Source: Henckelia pumila
Lineage: Eukaryota > Streptophyta > Magnoliopsida > Lamiales > Gesneriaceae
Assembly: GCF_033568475.1 (NCBI RefSeq)
Contig: NC_133122.1
Location: forward strand, 138,949,402-139,013,401
DNA: 64,000 nt
Direction of reading: 5' to 3'
Below the pieces are notes generated by a model that had not been told where the DNA came from, ran no database searches, and saw nothing but the letters and a program-made list of their open reading frames with translations. The stretch's first letter is position 1. Each line of letters begins with the position of its first letter. Positions 37,223 to 48,633 of this stretch are shown piece by piece. A program made the translations under genes and the position numbers.

Positions 37223-38061
37223 TGAAATAAATGGTGTACGTGGTTGTTATGTAAAATAAGACAGTGTTGTACTTCGTGTCGTAACACCAAAGACAACACA
37301 GTGCAGCGAAAATTTAAAGCGTAAATAAAAACACAAGTAATAAATTTTGCACGAGTATAAAACTCGTGCGGGTGCCTTAGGGCTAAATATCACTAGTAAA
37401 CGTAAGAGCAGTCTTACAAAACAATCCTAGTGATTTTACGAAAAGTCATTAAATACTAAATTTCTCAACACGTTGAGAAATCAAACTTGCATCCTAAAAT
37501 ACGATAAGGTATAAAAACTATTGGATGCAACTCCCGTGGCCTAAATTTAAGAGACAGTAAAGATCTTCGAACAACACTATTCCCACAGTGTTGTCTCTGA
37601 TGTCTTCAACACGAACGGCAACACGGGGACATGCAACAACTACGGTTGCAAACCTTGCTTCAGAATTCTTCAAGATCTTCACTCGAATTCTTCAGAGTAT
37701 GCGCAGAGTAGTTTTCGTCTGAAGCCCTCTTCACTTTCTTGTGCGTGGAAAATCTTCTTTTATAGATAATCATCCAAGCTTTGAAGATTTCCATAGATAG
37801 AGTACTACAAGAATAGGTAACAATCTTTTAGTAGGAAATACACTCTATCAATACATAGAAATCAAATCATGATAATACCAAATTATATTTTATCAAATAA
37901 TCACATTATCACGATATGATTTAAACTTTGGCAAATATATCTTTAACATATTCGAGATATACATGGATTATTGACCAAATAATCTATCTTGTCTAGAAAG
38001 CAAAATCTTCTAATTTCCAATTAATTGGGGATGAAATATACAAGGAATAACATTCCTTTCA
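37223..38061 (-). repeat. Sirevirus-type 5' LTR
   Basis: This 839-bp LTR is the partner of 27965-28796 and ends at the TCTTT target duplication. It carries the same hairpins and the two GTGTTG-type palindromes. The first copy here is closer to the consensus than in the 3' LTR, which reads GTATTG at that place. Confidence 0.92.
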
Positions 38062-38066
38062 TCTTT

Positions 38067-38621
38067 ATCACAGCATGAAAACCCGATCCCCCCTTCCGCC
38101 GCCCTCTTCTCAAGGCACTTGGCTGCTAGCTGGGATCAGGCTTCGTGCCAGCATGGCTTGGTTGAGGTGCAACTCAAAGGATATCCGCTCATTCTGGTCA
38201 AGCAATGTGCTCTTGTAAGAAATATAAACGGGTCGCCCATGAGGGATGACCCGAATTGACCCAAATGCATTCAAGTATTTCATATTTGAATAAATGGAGG
38301 GAGTGGTTAATTTTAAATCAATAACCTCCAACTTTCATGATACATACATGTATCACAATTCATTTGGATGTATTATTAGGTTGGCTGAGACTTCCATTTT
38401 CCATATATTGTAATCAGTATCATACCACTTTGATTAAGCATTTGGATTGTGAACTCGATTCCTTTCCGTTTGTGACGGCATCGAACCATTGCATTGCTAT
38501 TTTCGTCGGAAGAAAGGTTGGTAAATTCAACTACGTTAACGATATTGTTTCGAATTAAGTGTTGTTCGATTCGAGATATTTGAGTTTGAGTCGAAAGATT
38601 CGAGTTTAAATTTTCCGTCAT
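38067..38621. other. Flank between the Sirevirus-type element and Copia-2
   Basis: About 550 bp. The right part, up to 38620 (ending CCGTCA before a primer-binding site), should be LTR sequence of an old copia element, but I find no matching 3' LTR beyond 59865. A 73-codon minus-strand ORF at 38110-38331 shows no family I recognise. Otherwise nothing is visible. Confidence 0.4.
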
Positions 38622-40212
38622 TGGTATCAGAGCCATGTTAGTTGAATTTCTAAATTGGTTTCGATATTTTAAATGCATTCATTTTGACATAGAAATGGAT
38701 TTTGGTTGCGGCCTATATCCTAAACAAGGTACCTTCAAAGTCAGTTACTTCCATGTCATATGAACTTTGGACTAGTAGACAACCGGATCTCAGTAACCTT
38801 AGACCTTGGGGATCAGCTGCTTATATTTATGATTCTACAAGTAAATATGGAAAGTTGGGTCCTCGAGGAAAGAAGTGTATTTTTATTAGATATTCTGAGC
38901 ATTCTAAGGGTTACGTGTTCATTGGTGCACAAGATGATGGAAGCATTACTGAGATTGAATCACGAAATGTAAAATTTCTGGAGAATGACTTTCCTAAGCG
39001 AGGTGAAATAAAGGGAAATGAACCTTATTTGAGTTATCTGGTTTAGATAACGGGTTGTTGTAAAATGAGTCATCAAAAGCTCAAGTGGATGAGTTGTTGT
39101 TTGATCCAGTGGGAGAAATCCTGATCACAATGATTCATCTGATCAGAGTGGGAGAAATCCTAATGGTCCTGCTCACGATGATTCATTCGATCCGAGTAGG
39201 AGCAATCCTGATCCGAGTGGGAGCAATCATGACCACGATGATTCATCTGATCTCCAATTTTGAAACAGTAATAGGAGAGGTATGCCTAAACGTCATTATG
39301 AGATTGATGGACACACATATATCATATTTTCAGTTGATGAAAAAGAGCCTAAAAACATAGATGAGGCTCTATCTTGTCCTTCGAGGGACAAATGGATGAA
39401 TGCAATGGAAGAAGAAATGAATTCAATGAAATAGAACAAAGTTTGGGAACTAGTTGAAATTTCACATGGTCGTAAAGCTATTGGGAACAAGTGGGTTCTC
39501 AAAATTAAGCGAAAGGCTGATGAAACAATAGAGAGTTATAAGGCTCGACTAGTGATAAAGGGTTATACTCAACAAGAGAGTATTGATTATGAAGAAACTT
39601 TTTCGCCAGTAGTGAGATTTACTTCTATTCGTCTGTTGTTGTTCATAGTTGCTAATTTTGATTTAGAATTATATCAAATGGATGTTAAAATGTTTTTCTC
39701 AATGGAGAACTTGAAGAAGAAATCTACATGAAACAACCAGTAGGTTTTGTTGTTAAAGGTCAAGAAAACAAAGTTTGTAAATTGAACAGATCAATTTATG
39801 GCCTTAAGCAGTCTTATTGACAATGGTATTTGAGATTTCACAGAGCGATAATCTCATATGAATTCATTATGAATGACATATTGTTAGCTGGAAATGACAA
39901 GGAATATATAGAAACCATTAAGAAGTGGTTGTCCTCGAATTTTGAGATAAAAGACATGAATGAGGCGGATTACATTCTAGGTGTTAAAATTCACAGAGAA
40001 GTTCTAAGAGCCTGCTTGCATTGTCTCAAGAATCTTATATTAAAATGGTTCTAGAGCGATTTAGAATGTCAAATTGCGAACCCATTGATACTCATGTCGC
40101 CAAAGGCGAGAACTTAAGTCGTGAAATGTGCCCAAAAACTTCTGAAGAAATCCATGAGATGTCTAAAGTACCATATTCTGGTGCAGTTGGGAGTTTGATG
40201 TACGCAATGATG
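38622..40212 (+). pseudogene. Copia-2, left part: primer site, integrase end, reverse transcriptase
   Basis: TGGTATCAGAGCCATG at 38622 is a primer-binding site. Only about 70 bases later, at 38702, the frame is already in the integrase C-terminus (LNKVPSKSVTSMSYELWTSR, GKKCIFIRYSEHSKGYVF), so gag, protease and most of integrase are deleted. Reverse transcriptase follows with frameshifts and stops (GNKWVLKIKRKADE, YEETFSPVVRFTSIRLL, RSIYGLKQ), and the catalytic block is partly lost. The frame ends at EVPYSG-type residues before GSLMYAMM, where Gypsy-2 is inserted. It resumes at 59292. Confidence 0.85.
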
Positions 40213-42784
40213 TGTAACGCCCGGGATTAATTGAATTAATCCGAGAATTATTTAATTTTAATCCGAGTATATTTAATTTGGGAATATTTAGAGTTTTAAT
40301 TTAAATTATAATATTCTTAAATTATTTAGGATTGAAATTGAATTAAAAAGATTTGGTGAGGACCGATTTGTAAATAAGCAATAATTGAGGGGCCAAAGTG
40401 CAATTTTCAGATTTTACTTGGACACTTGGCTTGAATATGTAGTGAACGTGTATACACATGTTTTATCATCAATTATGATCAGAATTATCATCTTACTCAA
40501 TAGCCAAAACCGAGACCTTCAATTCTTTGTCCAAATTTGATCTTCTAAATTCGATAACTTTTGCTCCGGTTGTCCGATTTCAATTCCGAAGATAGTTCTG
40601 AAATCCTTGCAAGAAGGGCTATCTATTGATGTAAGTATTGATGGGATTTAGCATGTTTCAAAATTATGTTTTTGGGCAGAAATCAGAATTGGTCATGGTG
40701 TTGTGTTCTTGAGCTTATATTGTTTGTTATATCGAAACCGGTTTGAAGATTTGATACCGTTTGTATTTGCTATGAATTTCCAGCTTATACTCGAGATTTG
40801 TATGCTTCTAATATGCTGGTTATTCAGAGTTTATATGCTGATATGTATATGATTTGAGTGAAGAGAATTGAAGTATTGTTATATCGAAGTCGGTTCGGAA
40901 AAAGGAATGTTGTTTGCAATTGCTACAGAATTTCAGCAGCTATTTCGAAACCTATGCCTATTGATCTAGCTGGTTTTTGATGTTATGTTGCTGGTATAAC
41001 ATGTATTTGAATTAGAAATGGATGATAGAGTTGTTGAATTTCAGTTACGGTTGCTGAATTATAATCATTACGCCGTCAAGTTCAGAATTTGCTTGTCGGG
41101 GACTATCTTTGATTAAGCTGTTATGGAATTGATATTATTTTCCAGCTTATGTTTCAAAATTCACACCTTTTATTATGCTGATATATGATTTTAGGAAATG
41201 AATTGGAATTTAATATGATTATTAGAAGTGATATGTGTCACAGTATCGAAGTTGCACCGAAGAACAATCATCGGTTTCAAATGTCGTGATTTTTCAGAAG
41301 TTTTATTTGATTCTAAGCTTCTGATATTGATTGTGTATGATGATATTGAACTGATATGAGATGGATTGAAGTTGATTTGAATGATAGAATTGATAGATTT
41401 TAGTTTCGGTTATCGAATTTATACCGTTACGCCATCGGTTCAAGATTTTGATAAAGTTTGAATAGATGAGTTGGAGCTGTACTATATATAAGTTCTTGCA
41501 GATATAAATGGTTTGTACATATTTCATTTCAGAATTTTATGGAGGTATTTCGAGCTCGAGAAGTCAGCTTCAAATCAAGAAAGAATTGGACAAGGTTTGC
41601 TTGAAGATTAGTTTGCAAGACTTGGTTGTTGAGCAGATTTTTATTGAGAGTTGTGTGTGCAGATTTTGAAGAATTGAAGAGCTTGAAACCAAGATTGAAA
41701 GGTATAAGACAACCTCTAAAGAAAGGGCTTGCACACTCAATATGAATCTATTGAGTAATCTTTTCTAAAACCACATACTTTGTGCTTCTATGTTAATAGA
41801 TGCTTATATGATTACTTGTTGAGATTAATAATTGATAATTTATTTGATATTGATGAGTTTAAATTATTTTGAGTTGTTGAGTTATGGTAGATTGATTATA
41901 GAGTTGTTAGTAAACCTCTTGAGCCACAATTCTTTCGAAACCTTGAAAACAAAATCAAAAAGAAAATATTGGATGTGGTGAACTTGTATATGAGAGGCTT
42001 GAGATCTGACTTGATTTCTTTTTTCCACGATTCTCAGTATAGTGTTCACAGTCCAGGGAATACAAAATTGTTACCACCTCGAGCGGGAGTGTAGGTGGGA
42101 GGCTTGATTTTTGGCTTTATGATATTCCCGGGATCCCAACAAAATGATTTTTGAAAATATCGATTCTGTGAGATTTGAATCCTTGAACCCTCGACTTGTC
42201 TTTGAGTCTTTATGTTATTGAATGAATTTTCTTTGGAAGATATTCAACAGGTAAGGGGATAAGAAAATGATGATTGTTTGAAGAGTTGATATTGACTTAT
42301 TGATTTGATATGAGTTTGTAAATATTGATAGCATGTCTTGCTTAAATGCAATGTTTGCAACTTGATTTATAGCATGTTGAGTTAATATGTTTTAAGTTGC
42401 CTTGAGTCTTATTTGTTGAATAATTGATATATACTTCAAGTTGAATTACTTGAGATTATGCATGTTTATGTTGTTTTATACTGGGATTAAATTCTCACCG
42501 GAGTCTCTCCGGCTATTGTCTTGTTTGTATGTGTGCATGACAATAGGTGGGACTGGAACAAGTTCGGGAAGACCGTGAAGAATCGAGACTTGAGAGATTA
42601 GAGTGATGATCCGGTATAGAAGTCTTGTTGCTGTCATGGTTATGTTAAGAACAAGAGTTGGAGTTTTGAACTATTACATTAGACCTTTTGTCTAGAGTTT
42701 CTACTCCTTTGTTATGTATCACACTTGAACTAGTTGTGCTATTTTTACTTTGAGATGTGGGAATAAACTTGTTAATAACTTTTA
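40213..42784 (+). repeat. Gypsy-2 5' LTR, first part
   Basis: It aligns with 56409-58981 of the 3' LTR. Inside lies a degenerate tandem series with a period of about 150-190 bp: blocks containing TATCGAA..GG and ATTACGCC-like phrases recur near 40731, 40880, 41045, 41242 and 41400. The LTR is cut at 42784 by Copia-3 after TTTTA. Confidence 0.9.
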
Positions 42785-44628
42785 TGTTGGAGAACGCGGC
42801 GATCACATCAATCAGGATTGATACCCGGTGCAACGAAAGTTTAAAATTTTTGTATGGAACGATTCCATAACAGGTATCAACCTTACGATTAAATTGTGTG
42901 TGTGTAAAAATTAAATAACGATTATAAATTTTTACCTCAATCTCGAATCGAGATTTTGGACACCAACAGATTGCTCTGCTCTTGTTGTATATCCCTGGAA
43001 CTGATGGACGAACTGTTCTTCAATCAGGTCCACGAACGGATATTTAATCCCTCTGATAGATTGCACTAGAAAATCTATCAGAAGTTTCTACGAAGAGATT
43101 AACGAATTTGATCCGTTAAACCAGACTGTAATTCAAAATCACAGGCTGGATTTTTCTCGAGTAGACAGGGAGGGGGGCGGCCACACTTGTTAGAAAATTA
43201 CTTAGGTTTTCGAAAATTGTGACCTTGTTGTGTGTAATTTCTGTACTGCAATAACTTATTTATAATGTAGGCCACTAATAGCTTAGGGCCCATTAGTCAT
43301 AAGTTCAGGCCCGACAAGCAAAGCCCGCATGTTCAGAAATTAATATAAAATTCATCGTGACTCCGATTGATAAACCGATTTCACCAATGTGCACAGAAAC
43401 CATTTCTGCACCTTTTAAAGTCAAGATAAATTTTTCTGAATCCGAATTCAGTGATTTCCAAAAATGACCATCCCTATGTCATTTTAGGAAATCTTACTCC
43501 TCTACTCTTAAATAAGAAGTCCAACTTCTTCGTTCATTAAATTTAACTCTTTAAATTTAACTATCTCAACGGGGATTAAAAATCTATTACACTGTGTGAC
43601 CCTCAATGGTTCAGGGATACAGCTAGCCGTGGGCTCACAACTCCTTGTGACTCGGAACAACAATTTCCGACTTGCCCATCGAATCATGGTATGAGCGCCT
43701 AGCAACATCGCCCCATGATTCCCTAGGTATCACTGATAGTGCCTACAAGAACCAGTAGATTTTGGTTAGCGTACAGTACGGTCCCTTCATCCATATATCC
43801 CGATCGAATCAACAACCATTGGTATATCGAGAGTCGCTCGAGATTCGATAACTATGCAATACATCTTGAAGATCAAATAGTGACATCGCATGTGCTACTA
43901 AGAAACCATTTCTTAAATCACATCATGTACTCTGGCCAGAGATTCGTCACACTAATATCTCCTCAGATCACATAGGATATCCACACTCGCAAGTATGTGG
44001 TGAATCCTTGACAACAAAGCATCGACTCCTATATGTGTTGTAACTGTACCCAATCCCGACACCTGATGACCCCAATAGAGTCGGTAAACGAGTCAAAGCA
44101 CAGTACTAGCATATAGAGTCCCAATGATGTCTCAAGTAGTAAGGACTAATGGTGTACAACCAAAACCGCGGACTTTATCCACTCGATAAATGATAACCAC
44201 TTGGAAAGTCCGGATAGGGTAGTTCGATCATTCATCATATGAATATCCATTTGCATGCTTCGAACATCTCTATGTTCCCTACCAATGAAACGTGGTACTC
44301 TGCATCGCAAATGCTAGTCTCAAACTCGAGCGATCCTTATCCTTATTATCGGACGGCTCAATCGACTAGGAACTGTTTAGAATATACAGTGACTATAAGA
44401 TGTGTTTCATGATAGACATCTCCATGTTCTACCACATCTTACATACACTATAGTATATTCAAGGTCTTTATCAAAACAACAATAGTATATCACAATATAA
44501 CAATATGAAGAAAGATAAAGTCATTGCCATTAATAAAAGTGTAAATTATATTAAACAAAAGATTGTTTATACAAAGAGTCATCAAAGCCCTTAGCCACAA
44601 GTTGGCTCACTGGGCACCCACTCTTTCA
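42785..44628 (-). repeat. Copia-3 3' LTR
   Basis: This 1844-bp LTR is about 99% identical to 50357-52198 by eye; one visible indel is CTCTATG against CTATG near 44270. It contains no ORF of known family, although 60-80 codon frames recur in both copies. Confidence 0.93.
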
Positions 44629-44642
44629 ATCTCCCACTTGCC
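44629..44642 (-). other. Copia-3 polypurine tract
   Basis: The minus strand reads GGCAAGTGGGAGAT directly before the LTR start TGAAAGAGTG. This is a typical copia plus-strand primer, placed about one base after the pol stop codon. Confidence 0.82.
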
Positions 44643-47600
44643 CTATAGCCAACTAGTCATACTATGTAGACCCATTGCTTCGCGATGTTTGTCAAATAAT
44701 GGTCCTGGCAAGGGCTTAGTAAGTGGATCAGCGATATTGTCTGCAGAGGCCACTCTTTCGACAGTGATGTCTCCTCTTTCCACAATCTCCCGGATGATGT
44801 GGTATTTCCTCAGTACGTGTTTGGATCTTTGATGAGACCTTGGTTCCTTTTCCTGAGCAACGGAACCCGTGTTGTCACAGTACACCGGGACTGGACCAAA
44901 AACTTCAGGAATGACGCCCAACTCTTGGACGAAATTCCTCATCCAAACGGCCTCTTTAGCAGCAGCTGATGCTGCAATGTATTCAGCTTCAGTGGTGGAA
45001 TCCGCTGTGGTGTCCTGCTTGGAACTCTTCCAAGAGACAGCACCGCCATTGAGCATGAACACAAATCCAGAGGTTGACTTCGAGTCATCCACGTCACTTT
45101 GGAAGCTAGAGTCGGTATAGCCTTTCAATTTTAGTTCTCTTCCTCCATATACCATGAACATATTCTTAGTCCTTCGTAAGTACTTAAGAATGTCCTTCAC
45201 GGCTTTCCAATGCATTTGACCGGGATTAGCTTGATATCTGCTCGTGACACTCAGAGCAAATGCTACATCCGGTCTGGTAGATATCATCCCATACATGATA
45301 CTACCTATGGCTGACGCATATGGTACATGTGTCATTTTCTCTATCTCTTCATCAGTCTTGGGACACATAGACTTGGATAGAGAAACTCCATGACACATGG
45401 GTAGATGTCCTCTCTTGGACCCATCCATTGAAAACCGTTTCAATATGGTGTCGATGTAGGTTGATTGAGTGAGTCCTATCATTCTCTTAGATCTATCTCT
45501 ATAGATCTGTATCCCAAGAATATAGGATGCCTCACCCAAATCCTTCATTGAGAATCTACCTGATAACCATATCTTTGTTGACTGCAACATCCCTACATCA
45601 TTCCCAATGAGTAGGATGTCATCAACATAAAGTACTAAGAATGTCACAGCATCCTTAACTACTTTCTTGTACACGCATGGTTCCTCCGGATTCTTGATGA
45701 AACCAAAATCTTTTATTGTTTCATCAAATTTCTGGTTCCAACTTCTTGATGCTTGTTTTAGACCATAAATTGATCTCTGAAGCTTGCATACCTTATGCTC
45801 GCTTCCCATGGATGTGTACCCCTCAGGCTGCTTCATATAGATTTCTTCCTTAATGTCTCCATTAAGAAAAGCAGTCTTCACATCCATTTGCCATATCTCA
45901 TAGTCATACCATGCAGCTATGGCAATAAGGATTCTTATGGACTTGAACATTGCAACTGGCGAAAAAGTTTCATCATAGTCAACTCCTTGTCTTTGAGTAT
46001 AACCTTTTGCCACCAATCGCGCCTTGTAGGTCAATACCTTACCATCAGGCCCAAGCTTTCTTTTGTAGATCCATTTACACCCTATTGGAACAATTCCATC
46101 GGGAGGATCTACTAGAGACCAAACTTGGTTTGTATGCATCGAATCTATTTCCGACTGCATAGCTTCAAGACATAAATTTGAATCCGCATCAGAAATTGCT
46201 TCCTTGAAGTTTCTTGGATCACATCCAACATCGGGTTCATCTTGATCCCCTTCAAGAAGAAGACCATATCGAATAGGAGGTCTAGAAGTCCTCTCGGATC
46301 TTCTAGGTACAGGCGTGTCTAGCAATGGTTCCTGAGGTGTAGGATCGTTATTTTGTATTTCGGGTTCTTCTCGAATTTCTTCGAGTTCCATCATCTCGCC
46401 TTTCTTATCCAATAAGAACTCCTTCTCCAAGAAGGTGGCATTCCTTGAAACAAACACCTTTGTTTCAGCAGGATAATAGAAATAATATCCGATTGAACTC
46501 TTCGGATACCCTACAAAATAACATAAGCTGGATCGACTATCCAACTTATCTCCCACTGTCCACTTCTCGTAAGCAGGACATTCCCAAATCCTCAAGTACG
46601 AATACTTAGGAGCTTTTCCATTCCATAACTCGTATGGTGTTTTGTCTACTTCTTTAGTGTGGACGTTGTTCAACAATAATACCGCCGTTTCAAGCGCATA
46701 GCCCCAAAACGAAGGTGGAAGCTCAGTGAAGCTCATCATGGACCGAACCATGTCCAACAAAGTTCGATTACGACGCTCCGATACACCATTAAGCTGTGGT
46801 GTCATAGGAGGAGTCCACTGAGAGAGAATCCCATTCTCTTTTAGATAGTCCAAAAACTCGGTACTCAAGTATTCTCCACCTCGATCCGATCGAAGTGCTT
46901 TAATACTTTTACCTAGCTTGTTTTCTACTTCAGCCTTGAATTCTTTGAACTTTTCAAATGCTTCAGACTTATATTTCATTAAATATAAATACCCATACCT
47001 TGAATAATCATCAGTAAAGGTAATGAAGTAGGTGTGGCCATATTGAGTCCCAACTCTAAATGGACCACAAACATCTGTGTGGATCAAATCCAACAGATTT
47101 TGACTACGCTCAGGTTTCTCCTTAAAAGGAGATTTAGTCATTTTTCCTTTTAGGCAGGATTCACAAGTAGGTAGAGAGTTAATATCAGACATATCAAACA
47201 TGCCCTCTCCCACTAGCTTGTTCATCCTCCTTGAGGAAATATGACCTAGCCTAGCGTGCCAAAGGTTTGCCGGGTTTTGGCTATCAATTTTCCTTTTGTT
47301 TGTTGTTGCCGGTTTATCAACATAATTTATTGGAACGTCTTTTAGTTTTAAGTTGTATAGATCGTTTTCAAGTTGTCCATTTCCAATCAAACATTCATTC
47401 TTGTAAATATTGCAAATCCCATTCACAAAATTTCAAGAATAACCATCTCTATCAAGCATAGAAACAGAAATAATGTTTTTAATCAAATCCGAAACAAATA
47501 AAACATCTCTTAAAAGTAACTTAAAACCGTTCTGCAAAATTAAATAAACATCTCCCACGGCTTTTGCTTCAACTCTGGAACCATTTCCGAGCCTCAGCTG

Positions 47601-47807
47601 GGTCTCACCCATCCTAAGCCTGCGACTTCTTGTCATCACCTGCAAATCATTGCAAATGTGAGATCCACATCCGGTATCCAATACCCAAGAAGTAGTATTA
47701 AGTGAAACATTTATTTCAATATAGAACATACCCTTTGCAGTTCGCAACTGCTCTAGATATTCCTTGCAGTTACGCTTCCAATGACCGGCTTCTTGCAGTA
47801 ATGGCAA
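44643..47807 (-). pseudogene. Copia-3 pol: protease, integrase, reverse transcriptase, RNase H
   Basis: One frame covers 47807 to 44643, about 1050 codons, with a single TGA at 47433-47435. Domains in order: protease (WVLDTGCGSHICNDLQ), GAG-pre-integrase (LWHARLGHISSRRMNKLV), integrase (HTDVCGPFRVGTQYGHTYF; ALRSDRGGEYLS), reverse transcriptase (RQGVDYDETFSPVAMFKSIR; catalytic YVDD at about 45618-45629) and RNase H (STTEAEYIAASAAAKEAVWM). The 927-codon part downstream of the stop is fully open. The lesions at the protease side and in gag mean this copy is probably not autonomous, though it is close to intact. Confidence 0.9.
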
Positions 47808-48558
47808 ACAGCCTTGGATTTTTCCATGTTTGAAGCCTTTGTCTTGTACTTCTTCTCGGGTTCGATTTTCTTGGGTGGGGCAGAACGTTTCTTACCCTTT
47901 GTACTTGGCCCCCTTCTTAGCAGAAGAAGAGGAGCCCACCAAGAAAGCCGGTTTTATCCTTCTTTAATGTGGATTCATATGTCACAAGCATATTGACCAT
48001 CTCTTCAAGGGAGGCCTCTATCTTGTTCATATTGAAATTTACCACAAATCCGTCAAACGAAGAAGGAAGAGACAGAAGTAGTAAGTCCACGTTGAGTTCA
48101 TGCTCCAACACCAAATCAAGGGTTACCAACTTCTGTATGAGCCAAATCACTCGTACCCCATGATCACGGACCGAAGTCCCTTCACGCATGCGACACGTCA
48201 TTAGCTTCTTTACAGTAGCGAACCTTTCAGCCCTCGATTGAGCCCCAAAAAGTTCCTTGAGTTGAACGTGAATGTCAGCAGCATTCACGGTGTCCTCAAA
48301 TCGCCTCTGGAGTTCATCAGACATCGAGGCTTGCATATAGAATTTGGTCTTGATATCATGGTCCCACCATGTATCAAGCTTGGCTAACTCCTCCGGACTT
48401 ACGTCAGCTGGTGCTTCCTTCGGAGGAGATTTCTCTAACACGTAGAGCATCTTCTCCGAAGTCAAGACAATCTTCAACTTACGGAACCATTCCGTATAGT
48501 TTGCGCCAGTCAACTTATTTTGTTCGAGGATCGAGAAAAGTGGATTACGCGAATTCAT
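47808..48558 (-). pseudogene. Copia-3 gag
   Basis: From Met 48558 (MNSRNPLFSILEQNKLTGAN) the frame gives a copia gag of the UBN2 type (YTEWFRKLKIVLTSEKMLYV; ERFATVKKLMTCRM) and ends at 47917. The Lys-rich linker and the CCHC knuckle (GHWKRNC, near 47785) lie in shifted frames, so at least two small indels separate gag from protease. An upstream in-frame Met at 48633 would add 25 residues; the MNSRNP start matches the family better. Confidence 0.85.
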
Positions 48559-48633
48559 CGTATGAAATACTGAGAAGAAACAGACAAATATCAGTGATTG
48601 TTTAAGCAATTTACTAAGACATAAAATAGGCAA

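Larger units (their letters stand above)
28002..37630. repeat. Dispersed GTGTTG/CAACAC double palindrome family (at least 12 copies)
   Basis: Copies lie at about 28002-28048, 28314-28375, 29392-29433, 30244-30284, 31029-31055, 31628-31667, 32092-32133, 32803-32832, 33906-33946, 34700-34740, 35356-35396, 35993-36033, 37260-37306 and 37575-37630. The pattern is GTGTTG, about six bases, GTGTTGnAACAC, about six bases, CAACAC, so an inner inverted repeat is nested in an outer one. Copies occur in LTRs, the pol-ORF3 spacer, gag, the integrase, the reverse transcriptase and ORF3. They are read in different frames, which argues that the DNA or RNA palindrome, not the peptide, is what is shared. Confidence 0.85.
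27965..38061 (-). mobile_element. Sirevirus-type Ty1/copia retrotransposon, structurally complete
   Basis: LTRs at 27965-28796 and 37223-38061 (TG...CA) and the duplication TCTTT at 27960-27964 and 38062-38066 define a 10.1 kb element reading leftward. Order on the element strand: 5' LTR, primer site, gag, protease, integrase, reverse transcriptase, RNase H, a 1 kb spacer, a third ORF, several polypurine tracts, 3' LTR. The additional ORF after pol, the UBN2-type gag and the repeated polypurine tracts point to the SIRE/Maximus lineage. All coding parts are interrupted only by nonsense codons. About a dozen copies of a GTGTTG/CAACAC palindrome are spread over it. Confidence 0.93.

Noticed and set aside
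43739-43975. 78-codon ORF recurring at 51311-51547
   Set aside because: Both lie in Copia-3 LTRs; the recurrence is due to LTR identity.
44870-44890. A lone GTGTTG in Copia-3 RNase H
   Set aside because: It lacks the paired AACAC and outer half-sites, so it is not a member of the Sirevirus palindrome family.
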